A DNA stretch of 64,000 nt from Adiantum capillus-veneris (lineage: Eukaryota > Streptophyta > Polypodiopsida > Polypodiales > Pteridaceae), in contig CM043963.1 in assembly GCA_014529385.2 (NCBI GenBank), forward strand, positions 68,247,912 to 68,311,911. Direction: 5' to 3'. How positions within the stretch are numbered: position 1 is the first letter of the stretch; each line of letters starts with the position of its first letter. The notes under the pieces are model-generated. The model saw only the letters and a list, made by a program, of their open reading frames with translations. It was not told where the DNA came from and searched no databases. Below are positions 46,421 through 56,801 of this stretch, in pieces. Made by a program: the position numbers and the translations under genes.

Positions 46421-46575
46421 ATGAGCAAAGCAATGCAAGGGTCACATACAAGTAGCTTGCATGTTTCACATACCTTCTATTCTCACCCATTAGGTGAGAA
46501 TAGAAGGCATGTTTCTTTGAGCAAAGCAATGCAAGGGTCACATACAAGTAGCTTGCATGTTTCACATACTAGTAG
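46421..46575. repeat. 51-bp direct repeat around a perfect hairpin
   Basis: GAGCAAAGCAATGCAAGGGT...TGCATGTTTCACATAC occurs at about 46421-46472 and 46517-46568. Between them CCTTCTATTCTCACC and GGTGAGAATAGAAGG (about 46472-46508) form a 15-bp perfect stem. Confidence 0.8.
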
Positions 46576-46887
46576 CTTTTAAGTCATGAATCTTTTTTTT
46601 TTTTTTTGCAAAACTCACAATTGTGATGAGTGATTGTATTATAAAGTCACCGTGTAAATTCTAACATAGAAAATGATACTCTCCTTCATCATAAATTAAT
46701 GTGCAGCCATATGATCATAATGCTTTAATTCTAAGAAAAATATTTTAATTTCCTTTAAGTTTAATAATAAAGGTTCAAGATAGCATTCCCACCATAAGAG
46801 GCACTGCCCGCCAATAGTAAGAAAATGGAAGAAGTTTCTAAGTGGGCAGATTGTGGAACCGCTTTTTGCATTTCTTATGATTGTGTG

Positions 46888-47391
46888 TGTGACGCCCTCG
46901 TTCGGGGCGTCGCGGAAACGGGGCCGCGCCGGCTCACCTGCGATGCAAACGGGACCTGCAGGCAAGCAAACGCACGTACAAGAACTCAACTTGAAAACTG
47001 AACGCAAGAGGGACACGAGAATGAGGGACGCGAACGCATGATCAATTTCATAAGAAAGTGCCGAATACAAGGGACGCAAGTAATCACTTGAAAACGGGGC
47101 TGGAAAGTTGCCGGGCCCTCGAGAAGGCAACTTGACCCGAGCCGGTCCCGTCCGAGCCGGGCCCTCCTGAGCCGGTGCCGTCCGTGCCAGGACCCCTTGA
47201 AGCAACACCTTGGTCCCTTGGCTGCGCGCGGGTATAAATCCCCGCCGGGCCCTTGAAGGTAGAAGTCCCTTGGCCGCGTGCGGGTATGAATCCCCGACGG
47301 GCCCCTTGAAGATAGAAGTTCCCTCGGCTGCGTGCGGGTAAGAATCCCCGCCGGGCCCCTCCCCGACGCGCCCAGAAACTGGGGCGTCATA
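46888..47391. mobile_element. GC-rich solo LTR
   Basis: 504 bp, much richer in GC than its surroundings. It starts TGTGACGCC and ends GGCGTCATA (inverted with one mismatch), flanked by GTGTG on both sides (46883-46887, 47392-47396). No internal coding region accompanies it, so recombination between two LTRs probably removed the rest. Orientation is unclear. GGGTATAAATCCC near 47229 could be its TATA box. Confidence 0.6.
47213..47362. repeat. 52-bp tandem repeat inside the solo LTR (three copies)
   Basis: Units contain CCCTTGGCTGCGCGCGGGTA, then AATCCCCGCCGGGCCCCTTGAAG and TAGAAGT. They differ at a few positions (TATAAATCC, TATGAATCC, TAAGAATCC). Confidence 0.75.
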
Positions 47392-47396
47392 GTGTG

Positions 47397-49090
47397 AGCC
47401 ATGACTAGGATACAGAGTAAGAAAGTGTAAGCTTTAAGCTTCTTTAAAATCTCTTTTTCCTCTTCTTTGTTTCTGTAAGATTAAGGTGTCTACTCAAGTT
47501 GCTTCAAATATACTCAAACACCATCATGTTAAATGTTCTTGCACTTGTCTACGCATAAAAAAGAAAATGGTTCCTTTGTGCAAAGCCTTTCAAATTAAAT
47601 AGGATACCAGCCACTGAAGAGAGATTAGGTTTCAATCATAACCTAAGGCTTCATAGCGGGAAAGCACTTATCAATTGTACTTTTCTGTAAAGAGGCGTGC
47701 ATCAAAGCCGAGTTAAATTTAATCTAGGGCACAATACTTTCACAGCCAGATACCCAACGTGTTTCTAGCAAAACCGCACACTTCATGACACCGCTGGAGA
47801 GTCAGAGCCTTCAACTTCACACCATCCATGCAAAAGATCAAGAAGGCCACCACCACTAAGACGTTCCAGACCTTCACACTAAAGATCCGCACACCTTGGT
47901 GTTGTCCTAGGATAGACAACATTTAGGAAGGGGGGAATGTTTTGAGAACAAATACAGGTCTGGTAAAAGGCAACGGGTGCAGGTTTGAAGGGTAGGTTGA
48001 ATACAAAGACATCACTGCAAGCCCACTTAACCGTGTAACAATTTTGAACATTTTTTATAAAAACCGCCTACGGGCAATGTAATTAATTATTCCCGTATGT
48101 TATGGGCTCAAGTGAGTTTTAGTTTTTACAATATACTTTTGGAATATTTATAATCCCCAAAATTGAGCTATTTACTTAGTTTGCCTAGGTTTTTGAGTTA
48201 ACTGGCCCGGCGGACAAATGTGGACAGTTTTAGTAAGATCCTTTAGAACTCAATTTTGTGGAGGATTTTGGACCCTTGTCTCATTTTTTGTAGAGTGGGC
48301 AAGAGAATAATCTTGCATCCATTTGCACTCCACAACTCCCCTACCTCTCTACTCTCATTGTAACTCTTTGAGCCATAGCTTCCTAGCTATGAGCCTTGTT
48401 ATGCAATGAGGGAAATCATTCTCTCACTCTCTTTAATCTTGTAGTTAATTAAGTTAGTGTTTATCTTGTTTAAACTTTTTTCATGTGTATGTGCGGGCAA
48501 AAGCCATTCTTATCACATTGAAGCTTGTTGAATGCTTGTGGGTTTGGGCTATTAATCATGTTTAAATTTTATACTTACTACTTGATGGTGCTATCTTTCT
48601 CCATTCATTAGGAAAAAGATGAACCCTCTAGGGGCCCTTTGGGATTAAGGTTAATTAGAGGCCAGTCAATGAGAAGAGGGTGGTGGACACACTCTATGCC
48701 CTCAAAAATGTAGGGGGACAAAGTAGTCTTACACTTCTTAGATGGGCTCTTACCTAGTGAGAAGGTGGGGTGGGGGGGGGGGGGGGGGGTTGTGGGTGGG
48801 CCATATGGAACCTCCAACTTCCCTCCTTTTTTATCCGGTTTTGAAAAAATCCCAAAAATTTGAAATTTTTCAAAAATTTTAAAACTCAAATCTGAAAACC
48901 TCCCTAAAACTATTTTATGGTCAAAAAAGCATTTTTTGATCTCAAAAAGTCAAAACGTGCATCCAAAAACCCTACAATTCAAAACATTTTAAGAACTTTT
49001 AAAAAATCTTTTTTTGCTATCCAGAGCTCCCCCAAAAGTAGTTATTAGGCAAAAAGTGATTTTCTCTCTTTAGAACCTCTTTTCCAACCC
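47397..49090. other. Intergenic, left flank of the four-gene cluster
   Basis: No gene seen. A G run interrupts at about 48766-48790. From 48840 to 49080 the sequence is rich in AAAAA and CAAAAAGTCAAAA motifs, like the right flank at 63790-64000 read backwards, but no aligned inverted repeat could be shown. The left end of the cluster may lie here. Confidence 0.4.
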
Positions 49091-49169
49091 CTCCTTGGTT
49101 GCAACCATCACACTCATCCTCTACTCCAACACTCTCTCTCTCTCTCTACACCATCTCCATTGCTGCAGC

Positions 49170-49300
49170 AAGGAAGCTCCTCTCTCCTCCCCTACCACCT
49201 TCCATTGCCACACCAAGCAAGGGTTATCCACCTTCTCCTCCCAATGCCACACCAAGCAAGGGTTGTCCACCTTCTCCTCCCATTGCCACAAGGGTTAACC
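49170..49300 (+). repeat. Minisatellite in the leader of gene A
   Basis: CCACCTTCTCCTCCCAATGCC and ACACCAAGCAAGGGTTGT alternate for about 2.5 copies of 44 bp, ending about 80 bp before the gene A ATG. A CT tract lies just before (49132-49150). Confidence 0.7.
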
Positions 49301-49381
49301 ACTTTCTCATATCACTTTATCCCACCTACATTGTAGCAACAAGAAGGTTCTTCTCCTCCTCTTAGTTTGCTTTGCTCAACC

Positions 49382-50722
49382 ATGGCCAACTCTACTTCGC
49401 AAAGGCGGCCAAAGGATGAGGTCACTACACTTGCATGCCACAACACTAGAGGTGTAGAGGATGAGTCGGTGCCAGAAGAGTTCACCAAAGGTGCTTGGGT
49501 ATACATGCAACCATCTACTGTTGGCCCTCATCGTGTGCGGAATCGTACAAACTTGGATCTTCATTGGAAAGGAAAGCTCCTTGGCTTCAAGAACCGCAAA
49601 GACAAGGGGACCGTAGCCATTGTGCAACATGTTTTCTCAATGTCAACCATGCACTTGCAACAACCACCTCGATTTCCAACACATTGTAAGTACATGTTTT
49701 GAGAATACAAAGCTAGGTGTGAAATCACAGTGTAATGTTATTATGGATTCATACTTAACATTTGTCATGCATTTATAGTCATATTTCCATCCACGTTGGT
49801 GGAGGAGCAACCACTACATAGTCTCTCCGGCACATTCAATGCTATACATGCCGATATTGAAGCAATAATGTTCCCACATCTTTGCCCAACCAAACTGGTT
49901 CAAAGAAGGATTTTCTTCTATTCTCACTCCTATATTGTCCCTACTTCTACACAAGCATTTGGAACGCTTGAACCCATCAAAGTAACTTCCTTATTAAGTA
50001 TGGAGTGGCCGGTCCCAGATTTGTGGTCGGTAGCATCTTTCAAGCAAAAGATGATAATGGATGTCCAAAACTCTTTGAAATACTCTAAAGCTTCTTGGTC
50101 TGTGGGCTTGAGTTGGTGTTTGCCTATTCATTGTTTTGTGCACATTTTTAAAGAGTTTGGATTTGTGGAGACTACCACAATGCTTGTATGTAAAGATGCG
50201 CATTATGAGGAATTAGGAAGGCTTTTAGAAGAGGACTGGGGTTTTGTGGAGGACATGCACAACGGGGACCGGTACCGTTGTAAGGTTGGAGCTTCAGGTA
50301 TTGGAATGCGCTATTTGAAATCCCGCACCTCCTTGTACATACGATTTCACTATGATCGTTGGATGTGCAAGCTTGGAGTGTGGACTCCCTTACAGAGTGT
50401 AGACGGCGCTATTGCAAGCTTTGACATTGCAGTGAAGATGCCCAACGATGCTTTGGAGGCAGTCCAAGTGAGCAAGCATTGGACTCTCAGTAATGTTCGA
50501 GAACATTTGGTTATTATGGGTTTTGAGGCCCTTCAACAAGCACAATTTCGTTTACAAGGTCACAAGGTGAGAATCCTTCCACCACATTTTCAATACATCA
50601 TGGTTTGTCGATCATTAGATGCTTATCGTAATGAATGTCCGCAGATTGGGAAGAGAATGGAAGACAAATTGAAGGTCGAGGAGGACTGGGGGATAGATGG
50701 AACTATGCTATCGATCTTATAA
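49382..50722 (+). CDS. Gene A of the cluster, unrecognised, 415 aa, two exons
   Basis: Exons 49382-49685 and 49779-50722 are joined across a 93-bp intron with GTAAGT donor and TTTATAG acceptor. The join keeps the frame and both exons are open. The product is 415 residues with no signal peptide or membrane span. The first 100 residues include WVYMQPSTVG and LHWKGKLLGFKNRKDKGT, which reads like a small beta-rich domain. Later parts include WSVGLSWCLPIHCFVHIFKEFGF and LSNVREHLVIMGF. I do not recognise a family. It is the outer gene of the rightward pair, 245 bp before gene B. The ATG at 49382 follows a CT-rich leader. It is intact, with no stops. Confidence 0.65.
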
Positions 50723-50876
50723 CTTTGTAACTCTTGCAATTTTCATATTGATCCCCACTATAATCAACATGATTTGCTTCGGCAAATCATGCCTTTGAAT
50801 ATAATTTTTTGCATTGGGATGAGAAATCATTTTTTGGTGAAAGTGCCTTTTTTTTAATGTCTTAAAAAAAGGGTCC

Positions 50877-50887
50877 ATTATAAAAGG
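50877..50887 (+). promoter_or_regulatory. TATA box of gene B
   Basis: GGGTCCATTATAAAAGG lies about 85 bp before the gene B ATG. The core GG.CC.TTATAA is shared with the H3-like gene's upstream sequence on the other strand. Confidence 0.5.
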
Positions 50888-50967
50888 GGGGCCACCTAAC
50901 TCATTCACTATTTTCACTTTTGCAACTCTTGAGCTCCTTCACTCTCTATCCACACCCCAGGCTAGAC

Positions 50968-52545
50968 ATGGATGCTGCCTTAGCCTCTGCATCTGCACCC
51001 ACATCCATCCCTTTGTCACGCTTCATCCTCTTCCTCGAGGACACCAAATACAAAGGGAAGTTGGACCTCCACACCTTTTTTACTCGTCTCCCTGACCTTG
51101 ATGCCACAGTTGCCCTTCACATGGATGCATTTGAGGAGATTTCTGCGTTCATGGAGGAGCACATCATAAAATATTCTGTATCTATCCCCCCACATGTAGG
51201 GATCTGGGTGCCTTGCGATCTTTTACGCTATATACACAAAGGTGATCGCCCATTCTCCAAGCGGTTGCAACGATTCCAAGAAATTGCAACCGATGCAGGC
51301 CATTACTTGGACGAGCAATCCCCTGGGGTGTCAGCGCTCAAGAAGCGCAAGTTGGGGGTGGAGTACCTTTCTCGGCTCGCAACATTTATCTTCTTGGTGA
51401 GCGAATAACCTGATTTGGAGGAGCTCCGCTTACCACACCTTCCAGTTGGGTCCTTTATCAAGGCCACCAAGGAGCAACAGGTTATCCCCATGAACCCTGT
51501 AGCGGAAGGAAAAGCACACCGGCTCGAGTACCCTAGGGGTCTTGAGGAAGTGGCTGAGAAATCCATAGTTGCGGCTGGCCCTAGTGACACTCCAGTGCCA
51601 CTACCACTGACAGATGTGGCAATCCCAGAGGTAGAAATCAGCCGCTTCTCCTCAGTGTTAGTGGATGGGGAGGAGTATGTGTTCCTGCATGATTTGGAAA
51701 AAGCATTTGGCCTGCGCATGGATGAATGCTTGAGCGTGCTATGCAACAGTAGCAAATGTCCCTTAGACAATACTCCAGATGCCCTAGAAAGCAAGCTCTT
51801 GCCAGATGGGGACTCTATTGCTGACACTATTGCAGTTGTATGTGCGGAGGTCCTGGCAGCAGAGCAGTTTCACATGGCTGATGAAGATTTCCAAGCCACG
51901 CAAGCCAAGGTTGAGGCTGCTAGGATGCCTATGCCATTATGCGACCTCCCATCTGATGATCCAAAGCTTGTATCTGTGGTGCATGGGAGCATTGACTTGG
52001 ATGCAAAGGGCAACAGGGAGGAGGACGACAAGGAGCAGGAGGTAAACTATATCCTAATTTTCATGTTACTATTTTATCCTTCATTGTCTTTTTTCTTTAC
52101 CTTCATCGGTTTATGACAGGATGTTGTGGAGGTTGATGATTTTGCTGCAAGGACGGGTGGCAAGCGGACGGGCTTTGGACCTCAAGCTTCCCTTGCGCAT
52201 TACCTAGGACAACTCCCCCCTGGCGATGTGGCCATTATCCATAATGAATTTACTCCCCAAGCCCATTTTATGACTTGGTCGTTAAAAGCTTTGAGCAAGT
52301 TTTTGTGTTTGAGCAACATTACTCAAACTGCGCATCAAGTGTTCCTAGTGCGTAGATCCCTTGTATGCACAGCGTTTGGCACTGGCTTTCGTAGTAAAGT
52401 GCTTGCCCAGATAGGGATACATGCTTCCATTGGATCAACTGACCCAAATGCCATAGCGCAGTCCCTCTTGACTGGGGAGTTGCCTTACGTGCAAAATAGG
52501 CGCCAAGAAATGGTCAAAAAATTTATGAACTCCTCAGATACATGA
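50968..52545 (+). CDS. Gene B of the cluster, unrecognised, two exons, one internal stop
   Basis: Starts at ATG 50968 (MDAALASASAPTSIPLSRF). Exon 1 runs to 52041 and exon 2 from 52120 to 52545, joined across a 78-bp intron (GAG/GTAAAC, ATGACAG/GAT) in phase 0. An in-frame TAA at 51406-51408 interrupts exon 1. The frame stays open on both sides, so it is a point lesion or a stop that shortens the product to 146 residues. The full frame would give about 500 residues: a Leu-rich first part, SRFSSVLVDGEEYVFLHDLEKAFGL in the middle, an acidic Glu/Asp stretch before the intron and a neutral C-terminal part. No family recognised. Confidence 0.6.
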
Positions 52546-52680
52546 TGTAAAATCACCGTGCTGGAAGGAATAAAAAATATTTGAAATTGTCTCTCTATAT
52601 TGCAAATTCTTTTGAATCTCATTTGTCAATCTTGAAAATTGTTTCAATTGGTGATATGAATTGTTTTTTGATTGGTGACT

Positions 52681-54019
52681 TTGTTATTTCAAGTTCTGTA
52701 TGTAATTGCAATCAATTTCAGTATATTTGTGCTTTTTAAGTACCCTAGGGGGTAGATTAGCCTATAAGGGGCAAAAAAATGCCTGGCCACAAGGGCGCGC
52801 AAATGGCCCATCCATCAGTTTTGGATGGACCATTTGCGCGCCCTTGTGGCTAGGCATTTTTTTGCCCCTTATAAGCCAATCTACCCCCTAGGGTACTTAA
52901 AAAGCACAAATATACTGCAATGGATTGGTTTTGCATCATTCATTTAAATGCACCCTTTTTATGGCAATTGCAGTATATGTTCAGACTCAAGGACACTAGA
53001 AAAGCTGAAATCAATTATGAAATGAATTTTCCAGCACACTATCACCTACTTTAGCTCTACCTAGTACACCCCTCCACCAAAAAGTCCAATTGCATTGGAC
53101 ATTTGAAAAATCCAAATTAATGTTGCATAGACACTTGGTTTCACAATATGTTATTTGTTTTGATATCCTATAAGGAATTCAAAGCTTGAAATGACCAAAA
53201 AAAGGTGTCCACAAGGATCCATGTAAAATATTGATGCAAAACCAATAGGTTTTAGTAAATTTGTGCATTTTAAGTACCCTTGGGGGTAGATAAGCCTAAA
53301 AGGGGCAGAAAAAGGCCTGGCCACAAGGACGCGCAAATGGTCCATCCATCAGTTTTGGATGGGCTATTTGCGCGCCCTTCTTGCCAGGCATTTTTTTGCC
53401 CCTTATAAGCCAATCTACCCCCTAGGGTACTTAAAAGGCACAAATATACTGCAATGGATTGGTTTTGCATCATTCATTTAAATGCACCCTTTTTATGGCA
53501 ATTCCAGCATATGTTCAGACTCAAGGACACTAGAAAAGTTGAAATCAATTATAAAAGGAATTTTCCAGCACACTATCACCTGCTTTAGCTCTACCTAGTA
53601 CACCCCTCCACCAAAAAGTCCAATTACATTGGACATTTGAAAAATCCAAATTAATGTTGCATAGACACTTGGTATCACAATATGTTATTTGTTTTGATAT
53701 CCTATAAGGAATTCAAAGCTTGAAATGACCAAAAAAAGGTGTCCACAAGGATCCATATAAAATATTGATGCAAAACCAATAGGTTTTAGTAAATTTGTGC
53801 ATTTTAAGTACCCTTGGGGGTAGATAAGCCTAAAAGGGGCAGAAAAAGGCTTGGCCACAAGGGCGCGCAAATGGCCCATCCATCAGTTTTGGATGGGCCA
53901 TTTGCGCACCCTTGTGGCCAGGCTTTTTTTGGCCCCTTATAGGCTTATCTACCCCCAAGGGTACTTAAAATGCACAAATTTACTGAAATTGACTGCAATT
54001 ACATACAGAACTTGAAATT
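52681..54019. repeat. Array of three long palindromes bounded by inverted repeats
   Basis: Three near-perfect hairpins, each about 200 bp with arms of about 95 bp and a short TCAGTTTT loop, lie at about 52719-52917, 53250-53458 and 53783-53988. Arms contain GTACCCTAGGGGGTAGAT, GGGGCAAAAAAATGCC and GGCGCGCAAATGG. Two spacers (about 335 bp) are near copies of each other, so the period is about 533 bp. The whole block is framed by TTTCAAGTTCTGTATGTAAT at 52688 and its complement near 54015. It lies exactly between the 3' ends of the two convergent gene pairs. Confidence 0.9.
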
Positions 54020-54126
54020 ACAAAGATAATAGACAGAGTAGACACAACTGTTGATCATATTGTCATTGGAAAGTCAAATCATTACAAAGATAAGGGTGTG
54101 AAATACAAAAAGAGAGGTAACTTCGG

Positions 54127-55023
54127 CTAATGCTCGAAGTCTTGTTGCAATCGACGTGCAAGCTGCATATCTTTTGGCTGTATTGTCACTCGCTTTGCAT
54201 GAATGGCGCATAGGTTGGTATCTTCCAACACCGAAATGATGTGGGCCTCTGCAGCTTCTTGAATAGCCTCTAGCGCTGTTGCTTGCATTCTATACTGATT
54301 TCCATAGCTTTGAAGCACCTCCTTCACAGTGCGAGCAAAGGGGGCGTGTCGAATCAAGAGCTCCGTCGTCTTCTGGTAGTGGCGGATTTTTGCAAATGCC
54401 CTTGCTATTTTTCGGCGCCGCTGTGGTTGTCTTGGGGGCACTTGCACATTTGCTGGCGGGCGGCGTTTAGGCTTGTTGAAAAACTTAGACTTGCGCCTAT
54501 TTACATGCTTAGGGGCTGATTCTGCAGCCTCTGATGATTCTTCTTCTTCCCTTGGTTGCCGATCTTGTCGTGTGGGGAGAGCTCCCTGCCCTTGAGGCAA
54601 TGTCTTCCCCCCAACGGACACCCGGTGTGTGCACGGTATTTTCTCTCGCAGCCATGGTGGCTCACTCTCTGATTCGGTGTCTGTATGGACCACCCGAGTC
54701 CTGGATGGTCCGGCTTGTGATTGGGGACGCGACGACTGCTCCCTATCGGACTCTGATGTTTGCTGGCCCTCTGCTTCTCTCCAGTGCTGGGCACGTTGCT
54801 TCATTCTCTTTCTAGGTGTTATATCTTGAGGAGGTGGAGATTCAACAGTCCTTGATGACTCTCGTGCCCTACCACCATGCCCACTACCAGAAGAGTTCCT
54901 GGAACGACCAAGTGTTCGTGGCCGTTTTCTTGTGCCTTTAAGCCATGACGGCTTCTCACATCCTTGGAGGGTGTTTTTGTTGGCAGGTGGATGCTCTTTC
55001 GTGGTTTGTTTGGTGCACGCCAT
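54127..55023 (-). CDS. Histone H3-like protein with a tail of about 210 residues
   Basis: Single open frame of 298 residues with a true ATG. The N-terminus [11 protein letters not shown] is close to the H3 tail start (A-x-T-K-Q-T), with Cys in place of Arg2 and Glu in place of Lys9. Residues about 12-211 are a Ser/Arg/Pro/Glu-rich tail (canonical tails are about 45 residues). From residue 212 a histone fold aligns to H3 without gaps: [51 protein letters not shown]. By hand about 49 of 80 positions match canonical H3. Loop 1 has H3 length, unlike most CENH3. The gene has no intron and lies 120 bp downstream of the transposase-like gene on the same strand. It would be expected to pair with H4. 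Its role in this setting is unknown. Confidence 0.88.
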   Translation of the reverse strand: MACTKQTTKEHPPANKNTLQGCEKPSWLKGTRKRPRTLGRSRNSSGSGHGGRARESSRTVESPPPQDITPRKRMKQRAQHWREAEGQQTSESDREQSSRPQSQAGPSRTRVVHTDTESESEPPWLREKIPCTHRVSVGGKTLPQGQGALPTRQDRQPREEEESSEAAESAPKHVNRRKSKFFNKPKRRPPANVQVPPRQPQRRRKIARAFAKIRHYQKTTELLIRHAPFARTVKEVLQSYGNQYRMQATALEAIQEAAEAHIISVLEDTNLCAIHAKRVTIQPKDMQLARRLQQDFEH

Positions 55024-55082
55024 TTCGTTGGTAAGAGCTCACCTGTTCTTAAGAAATGAGTGATTTATGAGAGCATGCAATA

Positions 55083-55112
55083 CTTATAAGGGCCCATTTA
55101 AAAAGGGCCCTG
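55083..55112 (-). promoter_or_regulatory. TATA-like and site II-like elements upstream of the H3-like gene
   Basis: On the minus strand AAATGGGCCCTTATAAG lies about 65 bp before the ATG. TTATAAG can serve as a TATA box, and TGGGCC matches the plant site II motif found before growth-linked genes. Two GGGCCC blocks make it partly palindromic. Confidence 0.45.
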
Positions 55113-56520
55113 TTCACACTAATTTTTTTAAAAGAAGTATTATTTTTAAAATAAACATGTCGCTAAGAATTGGACCCTGCATTCACGTTTAGTGAATCGC
55201 CGCCATGCAGCATGCTTGGTGGGACCTTGCGACATTTGCCACTTGTTGCTATGCTCTTGACGACTCCATTTGCGCACTTCAATAGCAATCTTGGATTGTC
55301 GCGCACGCTCCATTGTGAGCTTACCAGCAAATGTTGTGCGAAAAAACCAATTGAACATCTCCTCCAAATAATTGGATTGCACCATTCCACCACCATGTCG
55401 AGTATTTTTGAAGTACACTCCCCTTGCTCGATAATGGGACTTCTCCATGCCTTGAGTGCTAAAAATTTCAACCGATCCATACTTGTGCATAAAAAATGCA
55501 CCATGTGCAAACAAGATATGCTATTCACATGAGTAAACGATCCACATTATTAAATAAAAACAATCCCTTGTAATGAATACACCATGAATGACTTACCATG
55601 TAATGTGTGATGTTATTTTCACCCCAAGAAAGGGTGAAGACCTTGGTAAAATCCGCCAAAGCTTCTTGAAATGATTGACGTTGTTCTTCTGTTGTGCTTT
55701 TAAGGCCCATAAGCTTGACCATTTTATCAAAATGGGGCCAAACTTGCTTGCGCTTGTTTGCAAGCTCGCCATTTGAATCATTGTCAGTAGTAGCTTTGCA
55801 TAACTCCTTCCAAAGCTCCCAAAGGTTACCTGCCTGCTGGTTGGAGCTGTTTTGAGCATCATATCGACTTGGCTTTCCTTGGGAAACTCTCTTCAAAAAG
55901 TGTCTAGCTTTTTGTCCACTCATTGACACTTGTTGAGCAATTTCATGGGCCTCCACTGTGTTCTTTGCAGCAACTATAGACACATTTCCACCGTGACAGC
56001 CAATGGAATTCAAGAGTACCTCCACTCTTTCGATCGCTTCCTGGGACTTTTCCAACGGTTTCATTGTGAAAGCATAGTCAATGTGGAGCTTCAATAGCCT
56101 ATCAAAAATGCGCATGAATGCGTGTAATGTACAAAAATGTACATTTGATAGAGGAAATCGAAAGATTGGATTCCAAGCGTGGTCCTTTTGATCACGGTCT
56201 GGGGCATTGAGCATGGGACATCTCAAAATAGACGCTTCCCATTCTCTACCTTCATCTCCGACATCACGACAATCTAACCCTTGTTCTCCATGCCCTTGCC
56301 ATGGAAGCATGTAACCGGCCTTTGCAGTGCTCTTATGTGATTTTTGTCCATTAGGTTTGTACCCTCGAGTGCAAAATGGACAAGGCATGAGAGAAGAAGC
56401 CCCTTGTTTGCATCCACGAAAACACTTTATGGTCTTCAAATCCCCACCTAAGTGCCACTCCACATCATAACTACCAAAGCCCTCAATCTCCAACTTCTAA
56501 CCTGCAATTTGGGAGTGTAT

Positions 56521-56712
56521 TGAAGGAGTACGAGTGGAAGTGCGACGCGAGAGAGAGTGCGAGAAGAAGAGCACGAAGATATGGTGAACTCGCTCTACTG
56601 TAATGTGTAGAGCATAGTGAGTTCTTATTAGGTTTTTACAAAAGAATATGTGTACATACCTGGCGGCCCGCCCACTTACCTGGGCGACCACATTGGGCTT
56701 TATACCCCAACA
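56521..56712 (-). repeat. 3' LTR of copia copy 2
   Basis: 192 bp, starting TGTTGGGGTATAAAGCCC on the minus strand and ending CTTCA. Nearly the same as the copy 1 LTRs. Confidence 0.93.
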
Positions 56713-56801
56713 ACCTCCCACTTAAAGTCCAATGTGGTACTTTAAGTGTGAGAGAAGCTACTATACAAGCTAATATACAAGAGATGTAGAGAAGTGATGT
56801 A

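Noticed and set aside
54127-55023. Calling the H3-like gene a CENH3
   Set aside because: Loop 1 has H3 length and helices 2-3 are almost canonical; the long tail alone does not make it centromeric.
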